DNA of 64,000 bases. It comes from Onchidella celtica (Eukaryota > Mollusca > Gastropoda > Systellommatophora > Onchidiidae). The stretch's first letter is position 1. Each line of letters begins with the position of its first letter. The position numbers and the translations under genes were made by a program. Below, piece by piece: positions 44,213 through 57,204 of this stretch. Below the pieces are notes generated by a model. The model worked only from the letters and a program-made list of their open reading frames with translations. It had not been told where the DNA came from and made no database searches. The DNA lies in assembly GCA_963931925.1 (NCBI GenBank), contig OZ007570.1, positions 30,972,688 to 31,036,687 on the forward strand, in the 5' to 3' direction.

Positions 44213-46820
44213 GAAGGAAAAGCAAATGACTGGAAAAGACTAAATAAGAGAAGGCGAAAGCGTGCATTGGAGTAAAATGGAAGGACAAGAAGTATGACAC
44301 CAAAGAACGAGGAATAGAGAAGACCATCGTGAAAGAGTGCCTAGGGAAGAAAAAGCTCTGCAGCGGAGGGAGAAGGTGGAGCAACGCGCGTAGGAGAAGA
44401 CTTGTCAAGATTAACTTCTCACACCGCCAGTCTCTCGCTCATATGTCACATCACAGGTTGTCTGTCGGTCCCTAACCTTAGGCCAAGCTGGCCCCTCTCC
44501 CAGCTCTGGCCAGGAGCCAAAACAAATGAAAGGCCAAACACTGATCGCCATAAAAATGAGGGAAATTTTCCAGGGAGTTTCTTATCAGGGTTTCTTGACT
44601 GCTATACGTTTTATTATGTCTGGTAGGTTCACGAGCTAATAAATGAATGGTTAGAAAGGCTGGGCGTAAGATAGTAAAAGCTGTAGTAATCAGAAAGAAG
44701 GTTAACAAACTTGTGTTTACCAAAGGTGCACTATATGAATTTGTACTTTGGTAAGTCTTTGGAGTTTACTTTCTGATACCGTGGTAAAGCTGAGTAAGCT
44801 GCGGTGAATAAGTAGTGTGAAAAAGAAAAACAGTAGGCTAACAAAACCAATGGCTAGCAAATGGTTCTGAATCTGGGTTTTACTGTTGTGAAAACACATT
44901 CATTCAATTGTCGGCCATTTCGTGTAGTGAAAAGAACAGACTGAGAGACATGAACAGAAAGGGATCCCTCTAGTAGAACTACAGTAGCACTCACGCAGAG
45001 CCTGTGGTATCAGTGGTTCTTGTGACTGCCAATAATCAAAATGAGGCGATCATTTCTTTAACCGACCAGATTCCTCGCGGTTTGTGTGCGCCGATCTTCA
45101 TTTCTTTGTCATGACAGCGGCCCAACTGACACTGGCGTTTTTTTAAGGGTTGAGTTTAGGATTCCGTTAACATAGTATCGGGAATTTCCATGCGCTGATA
45201 CATTTCAGCAAAAACCGAACTGGCAGCCTCTGATTCGTGTCTCAGTATACAGAATAAGCTTTAGGGGTTGGATGGATCACCCAGCCAGAATAACCCTTTC
45301 CTATATAAAAAAAACAACAACAAACCGCCCATTTTGTTTCTGGAACAGTTGTGCATTGTTTACCATACGTATCGAAAAACAATTCCACCTCATTGGATAT
45401 GTATACTATGCAAAATTCTGTATTCCGTGTCTGCCCTGTCCTCTTGATCTGCGCTGAAACATTTATCAATTGGTTCAGCGTGGGACTACGTAAGAAAGTG
45501 TCTGGCAAAAGAAAAGTGGACCCAGAAGAAGACGACGAAACGACGCAAAATGCAAGGGACTGGCAAAAGACCAAGAATTTAAAAACACAAGAACAGCCTT
45601 TGTGTGTACGTTATTGTATGCCAAACCCTGACATGCTCTCTCGCTGTCTCCAAATTTCTAAGAGCTCGTCGAAAACATGTCTATTCTTACTATAGATTTA
45701 TAGAGAACATTGACATTAATCGGACAAGGCTAACTACTATTGTTTGTAAGTTTATTCAAATTAAACCCCAACGTCCTTCACCATCGATCTATAGAAGTTG
45801 ACACTGATACCTGCCTTGCAATTCTAACCCATTAAAATTCCAATTTACATTGAGCGCTCCCCACCAAGACAGACCCAAAATGAATGCCTTTGTGACAAGT
45901 TGGTGGAGAGGTAAGGTCAGCGCGGTGCACGGAATCTCCAGAGGTTAGCACTGGCAATGTGAATAACTTCAAGCGTGTATTGACAAAAGCAGAGCAAGGC
46001 TCGATAAATAACTGAAAACGGGGAGATATTTCCCACATTTCAAATGAATGAAATCACCTCAATTCAAAATCATGAAATCACCTTCAAATTCGTTATATAT
46101 TGATAGGTGTAACACAATCTTCCATGTCGTCTTTGGTCGACAGTAATTATCATAATAGTGCTTATATCATGGCCCAAAACTAAAATCCTCGGCCGATTAA
46201 GAACTCTTATCATGTGAATAGTGTCAGTACACTATTGAGGTTTAAGTACACACTCGATCTTGAAACTGGAATAGGGTAATTTTAGGATTACAGGGTTTAT
46301 CGCAAGGCTGTGGTCAAGGAGCTGATCTGGGGGTAAAGGTATTAAGGCAGTAGAACTGACCGTCGCCATCCCGTTTCATCAAATTTCTAGATCATCCAAA
46401 AGCAACAGAACAATACACATGAAAGCAAACACAGAAGATCGTTTTTGCCCTCCGCAATTCACGTCAACAAGACATTAGATTTACCATGTTATTTCATGTC
46501 ATACACCTGTAATTGACTTTATTGAATTATGATAATTATGCTGATGTAATGATGCCTGAAGTGTGTGTAACATGTATGTGCTCTTGACCTTGTAGGCCCC
46601 GCCCTCATTTCTCCTGAAAACTCTGATATTGTGAAAATTTATCTTTCGGGGCATAATTAAGGGGTGTTCGTGGTCATTTTGGTTGATTTAGTGTATGTTG
46701 TAGAAACTACTACAAATAACCTTTCTCCCCTTGGGTTCTTGTGGGAACTGCAGCCCAGTGATAAATGTCTGTGCATCGCGGGCGATACGTGGAGCCTAGA
46801 GGGTTAAACGCTGTGTTAAA

Positions 46821-46882
46821 GACAATTTCCCTTCTGGGATAATAAAGTAATTCTTATCTGATCTTATCTTACCTTATCTTAT
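46821..46882 (+). mobile_element. SINE/LINE 3' tail with (TTATC)n
   Basis: 'gacaatttcccttctgggat' followed by 'aataaagtaa' and a (CTTATC/CTTAT) microsatellite. This is the widespread tail type of L2/CR1-mobilised elements, with TTCCC and GGGA able to pair. It parallels the tail at 23800-23850. The upstream limit of the element is not clear. Confidence 0.5.
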
Positions 46883-47271
46883 AATTTTCATGTAGTCGTA
46901 AGAAAATTCTTTCTAATAATGGATACACGTGCAAAAGACGAATGGGAATGGCCCAAAAAGAAAGGGGAAGCTATCCAAACAAAAATGAAGAGACAGACCG
47001 ATGAACAGAGCTCCACGGAGTGAAAAAAAACACCAAAACTTAAGACCTAGCCTGAAAACTGATAGAAGTATGTTTTCAAACCATTTCTGTGTCTCTGTAA
47101 CTTGGAAAGAGGAGGGAGGGAGAGTAGGGAAGGGGGAGAGAGAGAAAGAGAGAAAAAGAGAGAAAGGCACGCACACACACAGACTTTTTTTCTTTGCTTT
47201 CCTACTAAATGAATCGCTCACATTTCTTAAATTCTGACGCGATGTCGACATGTTAGTTCTCACACACCCCG

Positions 47272-47323
47272 AGAAAGAGGGAGACAGAGAACGAGAGAGA
47301 GAGAGCAAGCGAGCGAGCGAGCG

Positions 47324-47363
<40 letters not shown>

Positions 47364-47405
47364 GCAGAGAGTGCGCAGGAGAGAGAAAGACGGAGTGAGA
47401 GACAC
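47272..47405. repeat. (GA)n/(GAGC)n microsatellite
   Basis: GA repeats enclose a short (GAGC)n block near 47308-47328. A related purine-rich block lies at 47106-47166. Confidence 0.9.
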
Positions 47406-49017
47406 ACAATCTAGGAACTCAACCAACTGTGAGAAATCCATCAACTTCCTCACCGTCCAATTCATGTCAGTATAAGAATTTCGATAATACATGTATTTCT
47501 AATCTTATGAGTCATCTCCCACCCCAGCCCCCGACCCCTCCAAAAAACCCCATACCATCTGCTGCCCTACACACTACACCCACTCAGACAAGCACAATAG
47601 GAGTAAATCTAGCTTTTCAATCACCTCCCATTCTTTTCTCCAAAAAATCTGGGTTATGAGGTCAACATCATATGCAAACACGAGTCATTAAAAAAAGCGA
47701 GACCAGCTTATGTCAACGCAGTGCCGAGTGTCAACATTTTCTTCCCCCTTATTCCTTTTCACTGATCTACTTAAACCTTAACTTCAAATTCTTCAAGTCC
47801 TACCACTATTACTGAACTGAATTCGTTGAAAAAGAAAAGAAAGAAGAAGAATCCCATTTGCAAGTTCCTGAAGTTCAGGGACGCCTCGCGTATCGCGTTA
47901 CCGTCAAATTTTCAAATAAAATTCCTAGCATGAGTTTCTTTATTCTGTTTCGTATCCTGTACACACCTGTGATAATGTCGCCTTGCCATTATGTTCCAAA
48001 ATTCCAGTCTGATTATTTTTAAGTTCCGGACTATCTGAGTCACTTCTGTGTATCGCAATGTCTTATACGAAATCAACACCCAATGGGCTCGACCCATTAG
48101 AATGACATGTTCTGACTCTCTTCTATCAACTTTTGAGAAATTGATGATTGAAGTTTCATGTGCTCATAGATTGTAGAGACATGGCTGTTTTTTTTTTCTT
48201 TTTAGTAATACTTAAAAATTACACATGGGACCCGCTTGATATTTTGACCCACAGTGGAGAAGGCCTGTAGAAGTAGATCTAGTGTGTAGTGTATAACTCA
48301 CTTCAGACAAAACGTGGAGATGGAACCTTGTTATTTTTTGGGGGACAAGGTTGAGATGCAATGTGAAGTAACAAGAATGAAATTGTATTTGGTATATTTA
48401 TTTACATTCTGTTATACTTAACTCAATAGATGGTTTGCCAATTCACGTCTTTTTTACAGATACAAAGCAAATGAAAAAAAAAAAAGGCATTATCACTAAT
48501 AACACAATAATATTTATCAATCTGACAACAATATCAAAACACGGACTCAGTTCTAAACGGTTTTTGTTACTAAAGTGCAGTAGGGTTATATGGACGCTAC
48601 CGTGACAACATTTGCATAATACTTGTGTCTGATTGCTTCGAGATATCACATTGACACGACGACATTAATTTATTCAGTGAATTAGTAATAGTAGAGGGAT
48701 AAGAAGACAGATGTAAGATGTAAGAGAAAGATACAGTAGAGGGAGACTCAAACCGTGGCACTCTCCGTGGTTGTTTGGTGTGCGTGAGAAACGTTATAAT
48801 TATAATAAAAGGACCGAGCCCCTGAGGATAACCAGCCTTAGGCTAAGACCCCCGAGAAATAAAGATCTTCACTCGGATAGGTGAGTATGGTGGTAGGTAG
48901 GCAAAAGGAAGAAAACAAGAGTACTTGCTAAGAATACAGTACCCTGTCAATTAAGAGTGCCGACCCAGTAGATCCGACTACTCAGTTTGCTTTCAGCTGT
49001 TTTTCTTCCAGCATTCC

Positions 49018-49078
49018 TTCGATAAAACATCGGAACGGATATACAACCAGTTTGAATCCGTTTCGATGTTTCATCGAA
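49018..49078. repeat. Imperfect 23-bp inverted repeat (stem-loop)
   Basis: Arms 49018-49040 and 49056-49078 are inverted copies with two mismatches (core AACATCG and ACGGAT on the left, ATCCGT and CGATGTT on the right), separated by 15 bases. No TIR-type target duplication was seen. Confidence 0.8.
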
Positions 49079-50979
49079 AGTTGTGTTTGGCGGGAATGGG
49101 CTCATTAGAACAATGGACGCGGAAAGGTTGCAACTAATTTTGTTGCTCTGGTTAAAGAGAAAATGATCTAAACGAAGACGTAACTGGGTGCACCCAATAT
49201 TTAAAGAATGAGACGTTTATGGCGAGTACATGTATCATCATATGTTAGAACAAATTCTAATTGATAAAGAAAAATGTGTTGCTTACATTCGAATGGAGCC
49301 AGAAACATTTTTTTTACTCTTCTTGAAAAGATTGGGCCACACATAGAGAAGAAAACAACAAACTTTCAGAAGCCACTACCGGCTAAAGAACGGCTCATCA
49401 TTACGTTAAGTGAGTTGTGTGACATACTAAGTGAAAGTGTAAAACCATACGTAAATTTGCACCTTTTCTTGAATCGTATCACCTACTGTTTTGTGATCAC
49501 AACACTTTTTCTTTTAATATGCAATAGTTCCAATATAAAGAAATCCAATTGATTATTTTTCAAAAGCCAGACGTGCATACCCTGGTTTTCACTAATTTCA
49601 GTGCTTTGGGCCTGTCTTGCTTCAACCAAGATCTAGTCCTTACAATCCTATGTCAAGGGGCTTAAGTAAAATTATATTAACATTTGGGGATATTGAGAAT
49701 GAATTGCGAAGTGTTTTAAATCTTTTGTGGATATGAAGTTTTTTAAAGTTATTTATCTATCTTTCAAGAGGCTCGAAACTGCATGTTGATAGGCTTTTAA
49801 CAGTCGCATTGTAGAATCTATGTGGCAAGCAATAAAAGAACTCGCATGCATCATGTGCAATTATGGGATGTTTAACGGCCGTGTCCGTATTCGTGAATGA
49901 AACAACTATACACGTAAACTAGACGGTGTGCCAGACAGTGACACCCATTGTTTGCCTGATGAAAGACGGGCCAATTTTGGTGTTGCACTAAAACCTTTCG
50001 ATACAGCAAAAAGCTGGATTCACCTCCGGATCTGAAATGGTAGATGAGACGGATGCACTGGGCCGCTGATATTTAGTTTAAGAGCCGATCTAGTACGCTC
50101 CGGTAACGGATCAGGGGTCAACTGCCTGACTCGAGCTGGAAACGGATCCACAGGGCTGGCACTATAGTGGAATATCGGGTACGTTATAGAGTTGGTAGGC
50201 GGAAACTTAAAACTACTGACAGAAAACGATAAAACAGAATCGAGCGTACCTGCTTCAGGGATGGCCCCAAAGCAGGAACCGATAGTGTGAAAACAGTATA
50301 GTATTAGGTTGTTCAAGTCTCAGGAGCTGCCAGTTTCCATTCCAGTTCGTTTACCTCAAGACTAATGCGTGGTTTTTGAAATAGCAAAATAAAAGCGTAA
50401 GAGAAGCACAGAGTGACATGGTTTGAGTTTGGAGAGAGCACATCTACATAATAACGGTCATTACTTTTATATTATGCAAGAAAGAAGCAAAGACGACAGA
50501 CAGAAGTTACCAGAGTGGTAGGACGGAAGGAGACTCTACCAGCAACGGCCCCCTCCCCCAACCAACTTCCTGAGTGATACTGAGTAGCAAAGCTGAGAAC
50601 AGAACAGAAAGCATGCCTTTGCCTTCATACTGTATTCATTCATGCGACATTCTTCCTTTTTTTTTTTTTTTCAAATTTTTTTCAACAGGTTCTCAAAGAA
50701 GACTCATTGAGATCACTGCTTTGTTCCACTCCTTGCCCCCTTGTTAATCGCATTTACCGACAGGTACGCGAACAAAACATTCCTGCCGCCCAATCACCAG
50801 GGCACGCACGGTAGGGGAGCTAATCTGGAGTGGCGCTGACACAAAAGACCACTGGTACGCCCTGTCATTCCATAAAAGTAAAGCTTATATACTGGATCTG
50901 TCAACGGTAGATTTGTTTATGTTCCAGTCATGAAATCATTAAAATTCCTCCCCCTTCTCTATTTCTCTCCTTCTTTCTC

Positions 50980-50980
50980 C

Positions 50981-51064
<84 letters not shown>

Positions 51065-51119
51065 TTTTCTATCTATCTTTCTATCTTTCTATCTATCTAT
51101 CTTTCTATCTTTCTATCTT

Positions 51120-51158
<39 letters not shown>

Positions 51159-51206
51159 ATCTATCTATCTATCTATCTATCATCTATCTATCTATCTATC
51201 TATCAT
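50980..51206. repeat. (CTAT)n microsatellite
   Basis: About 225 bases of CTAT repeats with CTTT variants and two short register changes. A pyrimidine-rich stretch continues to about 51290. Confidence 0.97.
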
Positions 51207-52195
51207 CTCTTTGCTTCTCTTATTCTTTCTTTTTTTCCTTCCCTCTCTCTCCCTTCTCCCTTTGCCGCCTCTTTCCCTCCCTCTAGCTCTCCCTAAAGTG
51301 GATGTGCATTTACCTGTTTACCCCGTTTCTATCCTTCATCATCTCCTTCTATCCCTTTGTCTCATCTTGTTATCTTTCTTCGCTCTAATCTTTCACTCCC
51401 CACCTCACAATTTCTATCCCTCTGTGTTTCCCCTAACGACTCTCTCTCCTTCTCTTCCTTTCCCGTTCATTCTGCCACACCCAAAAACTTCATAAAACAA
51501 ACAGATTTACTATGTTCATCGGCACAATCCAAAGCCTTTGTAAACACGATTCGAACAGCACATGATCGAACTAATGAATGCTGTGTTGTTTTCCTAAAGT
51601 TATTCATCTATAATCTCTCCCTTTCTTTCTCGTTCTCTCTCTCCACTACTCCTTCTCTCTCTCTCTTCTTTTCTCCTTCACTCTTCCCCTTTTCTCTCCC
51701 TTTCTTTCCATCTTTATATGACTTGCTTGTATGGGGGTTTACTTTTCCATTTCGATAAATTCCATTATGTAATCCAATTTTTGTTAAAGACCTGAAGGAA
51801 AGAGGTGTTAATTAGATATTCCGGTGTAAGTAACAACCAGAGCGCCGCCTACTGTATATATATATGCTAATAAGTCTTTTAAATGTAATTGCTTCAAAGA
51901 AAGTCACTCTCACCTACTGACGTTTACTTTTGCTCAGGTTTACATTTATGCAAAAACGAGATAGAGAGGAAAAAAAAAAACAGGAGAAAAAAGAAAGATA
52001 GATAAGGGTGTATTGGGGGTGGAGGAGGTGGAGGACAGGATAGCATGAAGGATCTATTGTTTTTATACCATGTCGAGATCTATGGATCTCATTTTCATTA
52101 ATTTTATCGGTGGCATAAGCAAAGGTGGGACGGTGTGTGTCACGACGTTCAAACGGGGCATTTAGCACACAGAAAGAAGGAAGGACACACAGACA

Positions 52196-52305
52196 CACAG
52201 GAAGACAGAGACAGACAGGCAGACAGACAGACAGACAAACGGAAGGACGGAAGCACGCAGGGACGGACGGACGGACGGACGGACGGACGGACGGACGGAC
52301 GGACG

Positions 52306-52363
<58 letters not shown>

Positions 52364-52402
52364 TAGATAGATAGATAGATAGGTAGATAGATAGATAGAT
52401 CG
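52196..52402. repeat. Compound (GACA)n-(GGAC)n-(GACA)n-(GATA)n microsatellite
   Basis: Four-base repeats change unit along the array: GACA, then GGAC at 52260-52311, GACA at 52312-52361, GATA at 52362-52400. This stepwise change is typical of point-mutated units that later expanded. Confidence 0.95.
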
Positions 52403-52660
52403 TGATCTAAGAGACTTCGAGACGTATCGACCACAGACGTTCATCACTGGAGGCCATATCACTGTGTATCGCATCTCATCAATCACTTACTAAATCTACT
52501 GGCCTGCTGACCTCAAATAGCCATGTCCACGGACATCACAGAATGTACGGCGGCTTATATACAGGCTCAGGTTTCTCCTCAGTTTCACCTTACCTGTTCA
52601 CATACTGATCTACCGACAACCTTACCTTTTGACCTAAACTTCATCTTGTTCTAGTATTAA

Positions 52661-52945
52661 CCCCTTAACTGCCACCAGTGAATACCACCATCATGCCAAC
52701 GACAAAACAACATTTTGCAGCTTGTGTGAATAAGTTGTCAAATACTAATTAATATGTGTAAGTACTCCATAATAAAATTACACATGATGACTTAATGAAT
52801 AGTACTATTTCTAACTGTTAAATTGCAATAATAACGTCCAAGTTTTGTCAATAATATCGCTTATGGGTGCTCCAAGAACTCCATTCTTTGACGCATTCCA
52901 TACAAGCTTAGCTCAAAACCACTCGGGGGTTTGGCAGTGAAGAGG
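52661..52945. mobile_element. piggyBac-like MITE
   Basis: A 285-bp element begins CCCCTTAACTGCCAC and ends TTGGCAGTGAAGAGG, whose inverse is CCTCTTCACTGCCAA, so about 12 of 14 terminal bases match. TTAA flanks both sides (52657-52660 and 52946-52949). CC(C/T) ends with TTAA targets are the piggyBac signature. There is no coding capacity. Confidence 0.78.
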
Positions 52946-52999
52946 TTAATAAGCAGTGGTTCTTTCCAAATAAAACTGCATACAGTACAAAAATTACTT

Positions 53000-53412
53000 T
53001 TACCTCCTAGTGCGTAGATAAAGACTACCTCTTCCCATAGCTATACGCGACAAAAATGTGGTTTTAACCCTCTAGTGCCCAAACAATGATTGCTTTTTCC
53101 CACAGAGATATTCTACAAGAACACGGTGTTAACCTTCTAGTGTCCAGATAAAGATTGCCTTTTCCCAAATGAGGTACGCTACAAGAATGCCGTCTTGACG
53201 CACTAGTGTTCAGACAAAGATTGCCTTTTCCCACAAATTCGCCATTAGAATACGGACTTCACTGTCCTATGCCGAGACAAAGACTGCCTTTCCTTATACA
53301 GATACGCCGCAACAATACGCTGTTAACCCTCTAGTAAGATTTCCTAGTTCCATGGATAAGCAGTAAAAATACGGTTTTAATGATTTATTGCCCATACAAA
53401 GATTACCCTCAA
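53000..53412. repeat. Degenerate minisatellite, period about 65 bp
   Basis: Six to seven units share 'ctctagtgcc', 'agacaaagattgccttttcc' and 'acgctacaagaatacgg'. CTAG landmarks fall at 53007, 53072, 53137, 53203 and 53331, with a degraded one at 53266. The regular spacing makes it tandem even though units differ by 15-30 percent. Confidence 0.85.
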
Positions 53413-54744
53413 ATTGGTGCAGATATTATACTGAGTAGTGCCAAAGATCGAAACTAATGGCCGGTTTAAAATACTACCCTAACTTGATAGTTTTATCACC
53501 TTTCCGAGCAGGGACGCAATCAAAGACTGGCGATGGCAAACTGGCAGAATGGCACATAAAAACAAAACGCAATAGACCACAGTGAACCGATTTGGAGCCA
53601 TTTGATTGCCAAACTAATACTTGTTTTTGTTCATAAAAAGTTATGAAAAGGTTTGGCTCTAGACAAAAGCACTGTGAAAACTGAAATATGAGAGCACCAA
53701 AACAGTCGCAGCTCTCATGATGACAGAGACAACTTTTAGGACCAAAGTAAAAGGTCTAAATAATGTAAATTATCTACATTAAGTTGAAAGTCCAATGTGT
53801 GCAGCAGTTTGAGGCAAAAAAAAAAATATGATAGGAGAAAAAGAGGGAAACATAGGGCAAAGAAGTTACAGAAAACAAGAAGAAGCACAGATGACAGTGA
53901 GTACGAAGAGAACATGGCATGAAGAATGAATAAGAAAAGGCCTAGGATGAAGAAGACAGACAGATGAAAGATGGTCAGGCAAGGGACAAAGGCACTGCAG
54001 AAAGGCATAAATGTCATGAGAAAAATAAAGAAGGAGGAATGCAATAATGAAAAGAAATCACAATAAAAAGCAGATGAAGAGGAATCTGGGGGTGAATTGC
54101 TATAAAGACACCATAAAACAACACTCTTCTGTCCTTCTCTTTAAGGTCCCCCATGTTCAAGTCCCCAGACATAGCAGGGTTATTATTGCCCCTTGTAGTT
54201 TTATGGCTGGTTTATTCCCCTTCATATTTTCCCCAACGAATTTTAGCACGCCCTCGTTTTCTTCTTTTTTGCTCGTGTCCAAGAGACAGGTCAAGAGGGA
54301 AGACGATAGAACCATTTTAAAGAGCAAATACACAAACTCACGTGTGAAATAATTCGCGAGTACCACATCATTTGTCCTATTCTTCAAGCCAAAGGGTAAA
54401 TGGACTTAATTTTCCGCCCGAACGCAGTGAAGGGCAATGGTCGCGCCTTTGACATTCCCAAAAGTCAAATTTAAGAGCAGGTGTACTAGAAGCATTTTAA
54501 AATGCACCCGTACGTTCTAAAAAAGGTCGCTGGTGAAAACAAAAAACGATATTATGTTAAAATACGGCAATTTCTCAAGAAATCTGGATCATGGCAAAAC
54601 TTGTCACGAATAGTTTTCTTACAGATTATGCAAAACCCCCGATTTTTATACAGGAGCAGCACGACCTCCTGTGCTGTAACTATTCAACATCGATATTGCA
54701 AAAATAAACTAAGAGAAATAAAACAACTTGAAAATAATAGATAA

Positions 54745-54766
54745 TATGAGAGAGAGAGAGGGAGTC

Positions 54767-54825
<59 letters not shown>

Positions 54826-54873
54826 GGGAGGGGGATAGAGAGAAAGACAGAGCGAGAGGGAGGGAAAGGGAGA

Positions 54874-54917
<44 letters not shown>

Positions 54918-54965
54918 CGGAGAGAGAGACAGAGAAAAAGAGAAAGACAAACAGAGAGACAGGGA
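54745..54965. repeat. (ACAG)n and (GA)n microsatellite
   Basis: A block of (ACAG)n at 54764-54823 is followed by purine-rich sequence with pure (GA)n at about 54878-54914. Confidence 0.95.
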
Positions 54966-56284
54966 CAGAGGGGGGTAACCAGGACCATCCTGTACAAAGG
55001 ATTTACAGAGGAATGGAGTATATGAGATAACAGAGGCTGCCGCCTACTTCTACTAAATAAGCACACCTTCTCATACCATCCAGTCTCCTACATGCACAAT
55101 CTCTTAAGTAAACCGAACATCTTGTCTAAGTCCCCTACATTCATAAATCGCTCCCATTAAATGTGGGATCTTCACAAACAAGAAAAACACGAACTCTTAT
55201 TTATGAGAGAACGGGACAAAAATACAACTTTTACCAGTGAAAATGTCACTAAAAAATTATGATCATTAGGACGACGAGGCCAGGATAGTGACGACGATTA
55301 CAAGGGTCATGACCCCCTTCCCGCAATTCCATCTCCCTAGCTCCCCCCCCCCCCCGGCGAATTTGCAGTCAAAACTACGTCATGACTACACGTCATAAGA
55401 AACTTCCGAGCACGTACTAATGACCACAAACCTCAGCCTCTATGATATTAATCGTTGTGTGGGGGGACAGGAAAGGAAGGCGCGAAGCAATGCTGAAAAC
55501 AAGACGCTAACATAGATACAGACACAACGCATCTTCCTCTCGCCATGTAGATAAGCCATCGCCTACGTAAAGGTCATCTGTGTGGACACACGGATTTGTG
55601 GCCACCGACATTGAAGCTGACACACCCATACCCCCGTAGACGTCGTAATCGGCTAAAAATTCGGTGGTCTGACGGGGTAAATTACACTACTCCCTCTCAC
55701 CCACCCTGACCAGTATTAAAGTAGTATGCTGTACTATGTGAAATCCCACTGACTAAAACTACAACTTGCATTGGGATTAACGCACGTCACTACAGGAAGA
55801 GGTTCAGGGCTGGGTGGACCTCTGCACTTTAATTTTTACTTTCTAAAAACCACCTTTTTTTTGACTGAGCAGAGTTTTACTTCTTTACACCACACTATTA
55901 AAAATATAAGTTTGCCAAATATCTCAAAAGTGAAGTTCAATGGAAATATTCCGACAAACCTTCACCTCGTTTACACATGATTCAAACACAAACATCGTAA
56001 TTATTATTCACCCTGTCTTTCACAACTTTAAGGTTTGCTGAGACAATATAAATTATTAGATAATTATGCAAGACACTAAAATTGCCAGGTAGTGTGGAAC
56101 CAATTTCCATAGAAAGCTCCATTAACTTGCTTGCGTGATGTAAAAGCTAAAATCTCAAACAAAATAAATAAAATCATAATACTTGGACGCCCTAAGATTT
56201 CCGCGGTAACTCTTTTTTTTTTTTTTTACAGAGAGAATTGTCATTCTCCTGATTCCCGTTCCTTGTCTTATTTCAGGACTGCCC

Positions 56285-56378
56285 TGTTTCTCTCTCTCTC
56301 TCTCTGCTTCTCCCTCTGTCTGTTTCTCTCTCTCTCTCTGCTTCTCCCTCTGTCTGTTTCTCTCTCTCTCTCTTCCTG
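56285..56378. repeat. (TC)n microsatellite with a 42-bp higher unit
   Basis: TC repeats contain the block 'tgcttctccctctgtctgtt' twice, so the array is arranged as two longer units. Confidence 0.9.
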
Positions 56379-57062
56379 GTGTAATAACGTCACCCCCGCC
56401 CCCCCCCCACCTCCTGATCCCTCACTCCTATTTTCGTAAACGAGGTAAGTGTATAATACCATGTATTGTATATTCCAACAACGCACAGATGAAGAAGAGC
56501 TAGACTGCTGTGTCTTGGTTGCAAGACAACGGTGTCACACCATCATTAATTATTCAGTTGAGAACACAAACGCTAGTTACAACATGACCTAGGTTTGGAG
56601 TTGGGAGGTATGGTCCACAGCAGTGGTTCTCAACTTCGTGGGGAATCGGGGAATACCCAGGCCGTTAAATAATGCATACAGCATACATGTTGAAAGTACG
56701 GAGTCGCTTTCGATATTCTTAGGCTAGTAAGGTATTAAGTCAAGTCTGTTAAACCTCGGTCTCATTGTGAGATGTGGACGTGACCTCGCCCACTCTCGGG
56801 ACTGAAACACGTTTGTCTTGCTAGTTCAGGCGCGACAAAAGTGTCTTGGGCCAGTAACCGAAAAGAGATACCTTACGCTTTCACTCAAAACAGACATGAC
56901 AGACTGACCCGTGCTCTATGGGCCTTACTGAAGATCACCCCCACACCAGTTTCAACTGACGTTCAGCTCACGCCTCCCTTGCATGATGCCGCTGTCGATT
57001 TGAGGTCTTTATTTTAGGAGGTTCGCTGCCCTTGGCATTTACACCTCACTTTACTTGTTTTA

Positions 57063-57099
57063 TTATTTCTTGTTCTGGCCGGGGGGGGGGGGGGGGGGG
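57063..57099. repeat. Poly-G run
   Basis: A run of about 20 G follows 'gttctggcc' (from about 57079). It lies directly next to the SINE fragment and matches in position the poly-C tract inside the other SINE copy at 23700. Confidence 0.85.
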
Positions 57100-57204
57100 A
57101 TGATATGGATAAATTTTTAATCTATTAATTTCAATTTTGCCCGGGCAGCGGCCTTTCGGCCTGCTCTTTACGATTTCCAACTGCCAAGGTATCTTTAACG
57201 TGCG
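57100..57204 (-). mobile_element. SINE fragment interrupted by the Gmr1 insertion
   Basis: The reverse strand reads 'cgcacgttaaagatacc', 'ttggcagttggaaatcg' and 'agagcaggccg', matching about 23615-23690 of the intact SINE copy. The match stops exactly where the retrotransposon LTR begins (57205), so the element landed inside this SINE. The remaining piece should lie beyond the 3' LTR, outside the window. Confidence 0.8.

Larger units (their letters stand above)
38730..57099. other. Region upstream of first visible SHANK exon
   Basis: About 18 kb with no recognisable exon on either strand; in particular no SHANK SH3 or ankyrin exon was seen. It is probably one long SHANK intron, or intron plus an internal promoter for a short isoform. 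Contents are a triplicated 22-mer, several long microsatellites (ATTC, GA, CTAT, GACA, ACAG and TC types), a LINE-like tail (46821-46882), a hairpin (49018-49078), a piggyBac-like MITE (52661-52945), a 65-bp minisatellite (53000-53412) and an isolated hAT-like end near 56626 (cagtggttctcaac). Open frames here are short or low-complexity. Confidence 0.7.

Noticed and set aside
52196-52402. Regular repeat arrays that might look like CRISPR
   Set aside because: These are simple tetranucleotide microsatellites in a eukaryotic genome, with no spacer-repeat structure.
56626-56760. CAGTGGTTCTCAAC, a typical hAT terminus
   Set aside because: Only one end was seen and no inverted partner or 8-bp duplication was found, so it is mentioned only as a possible relic.
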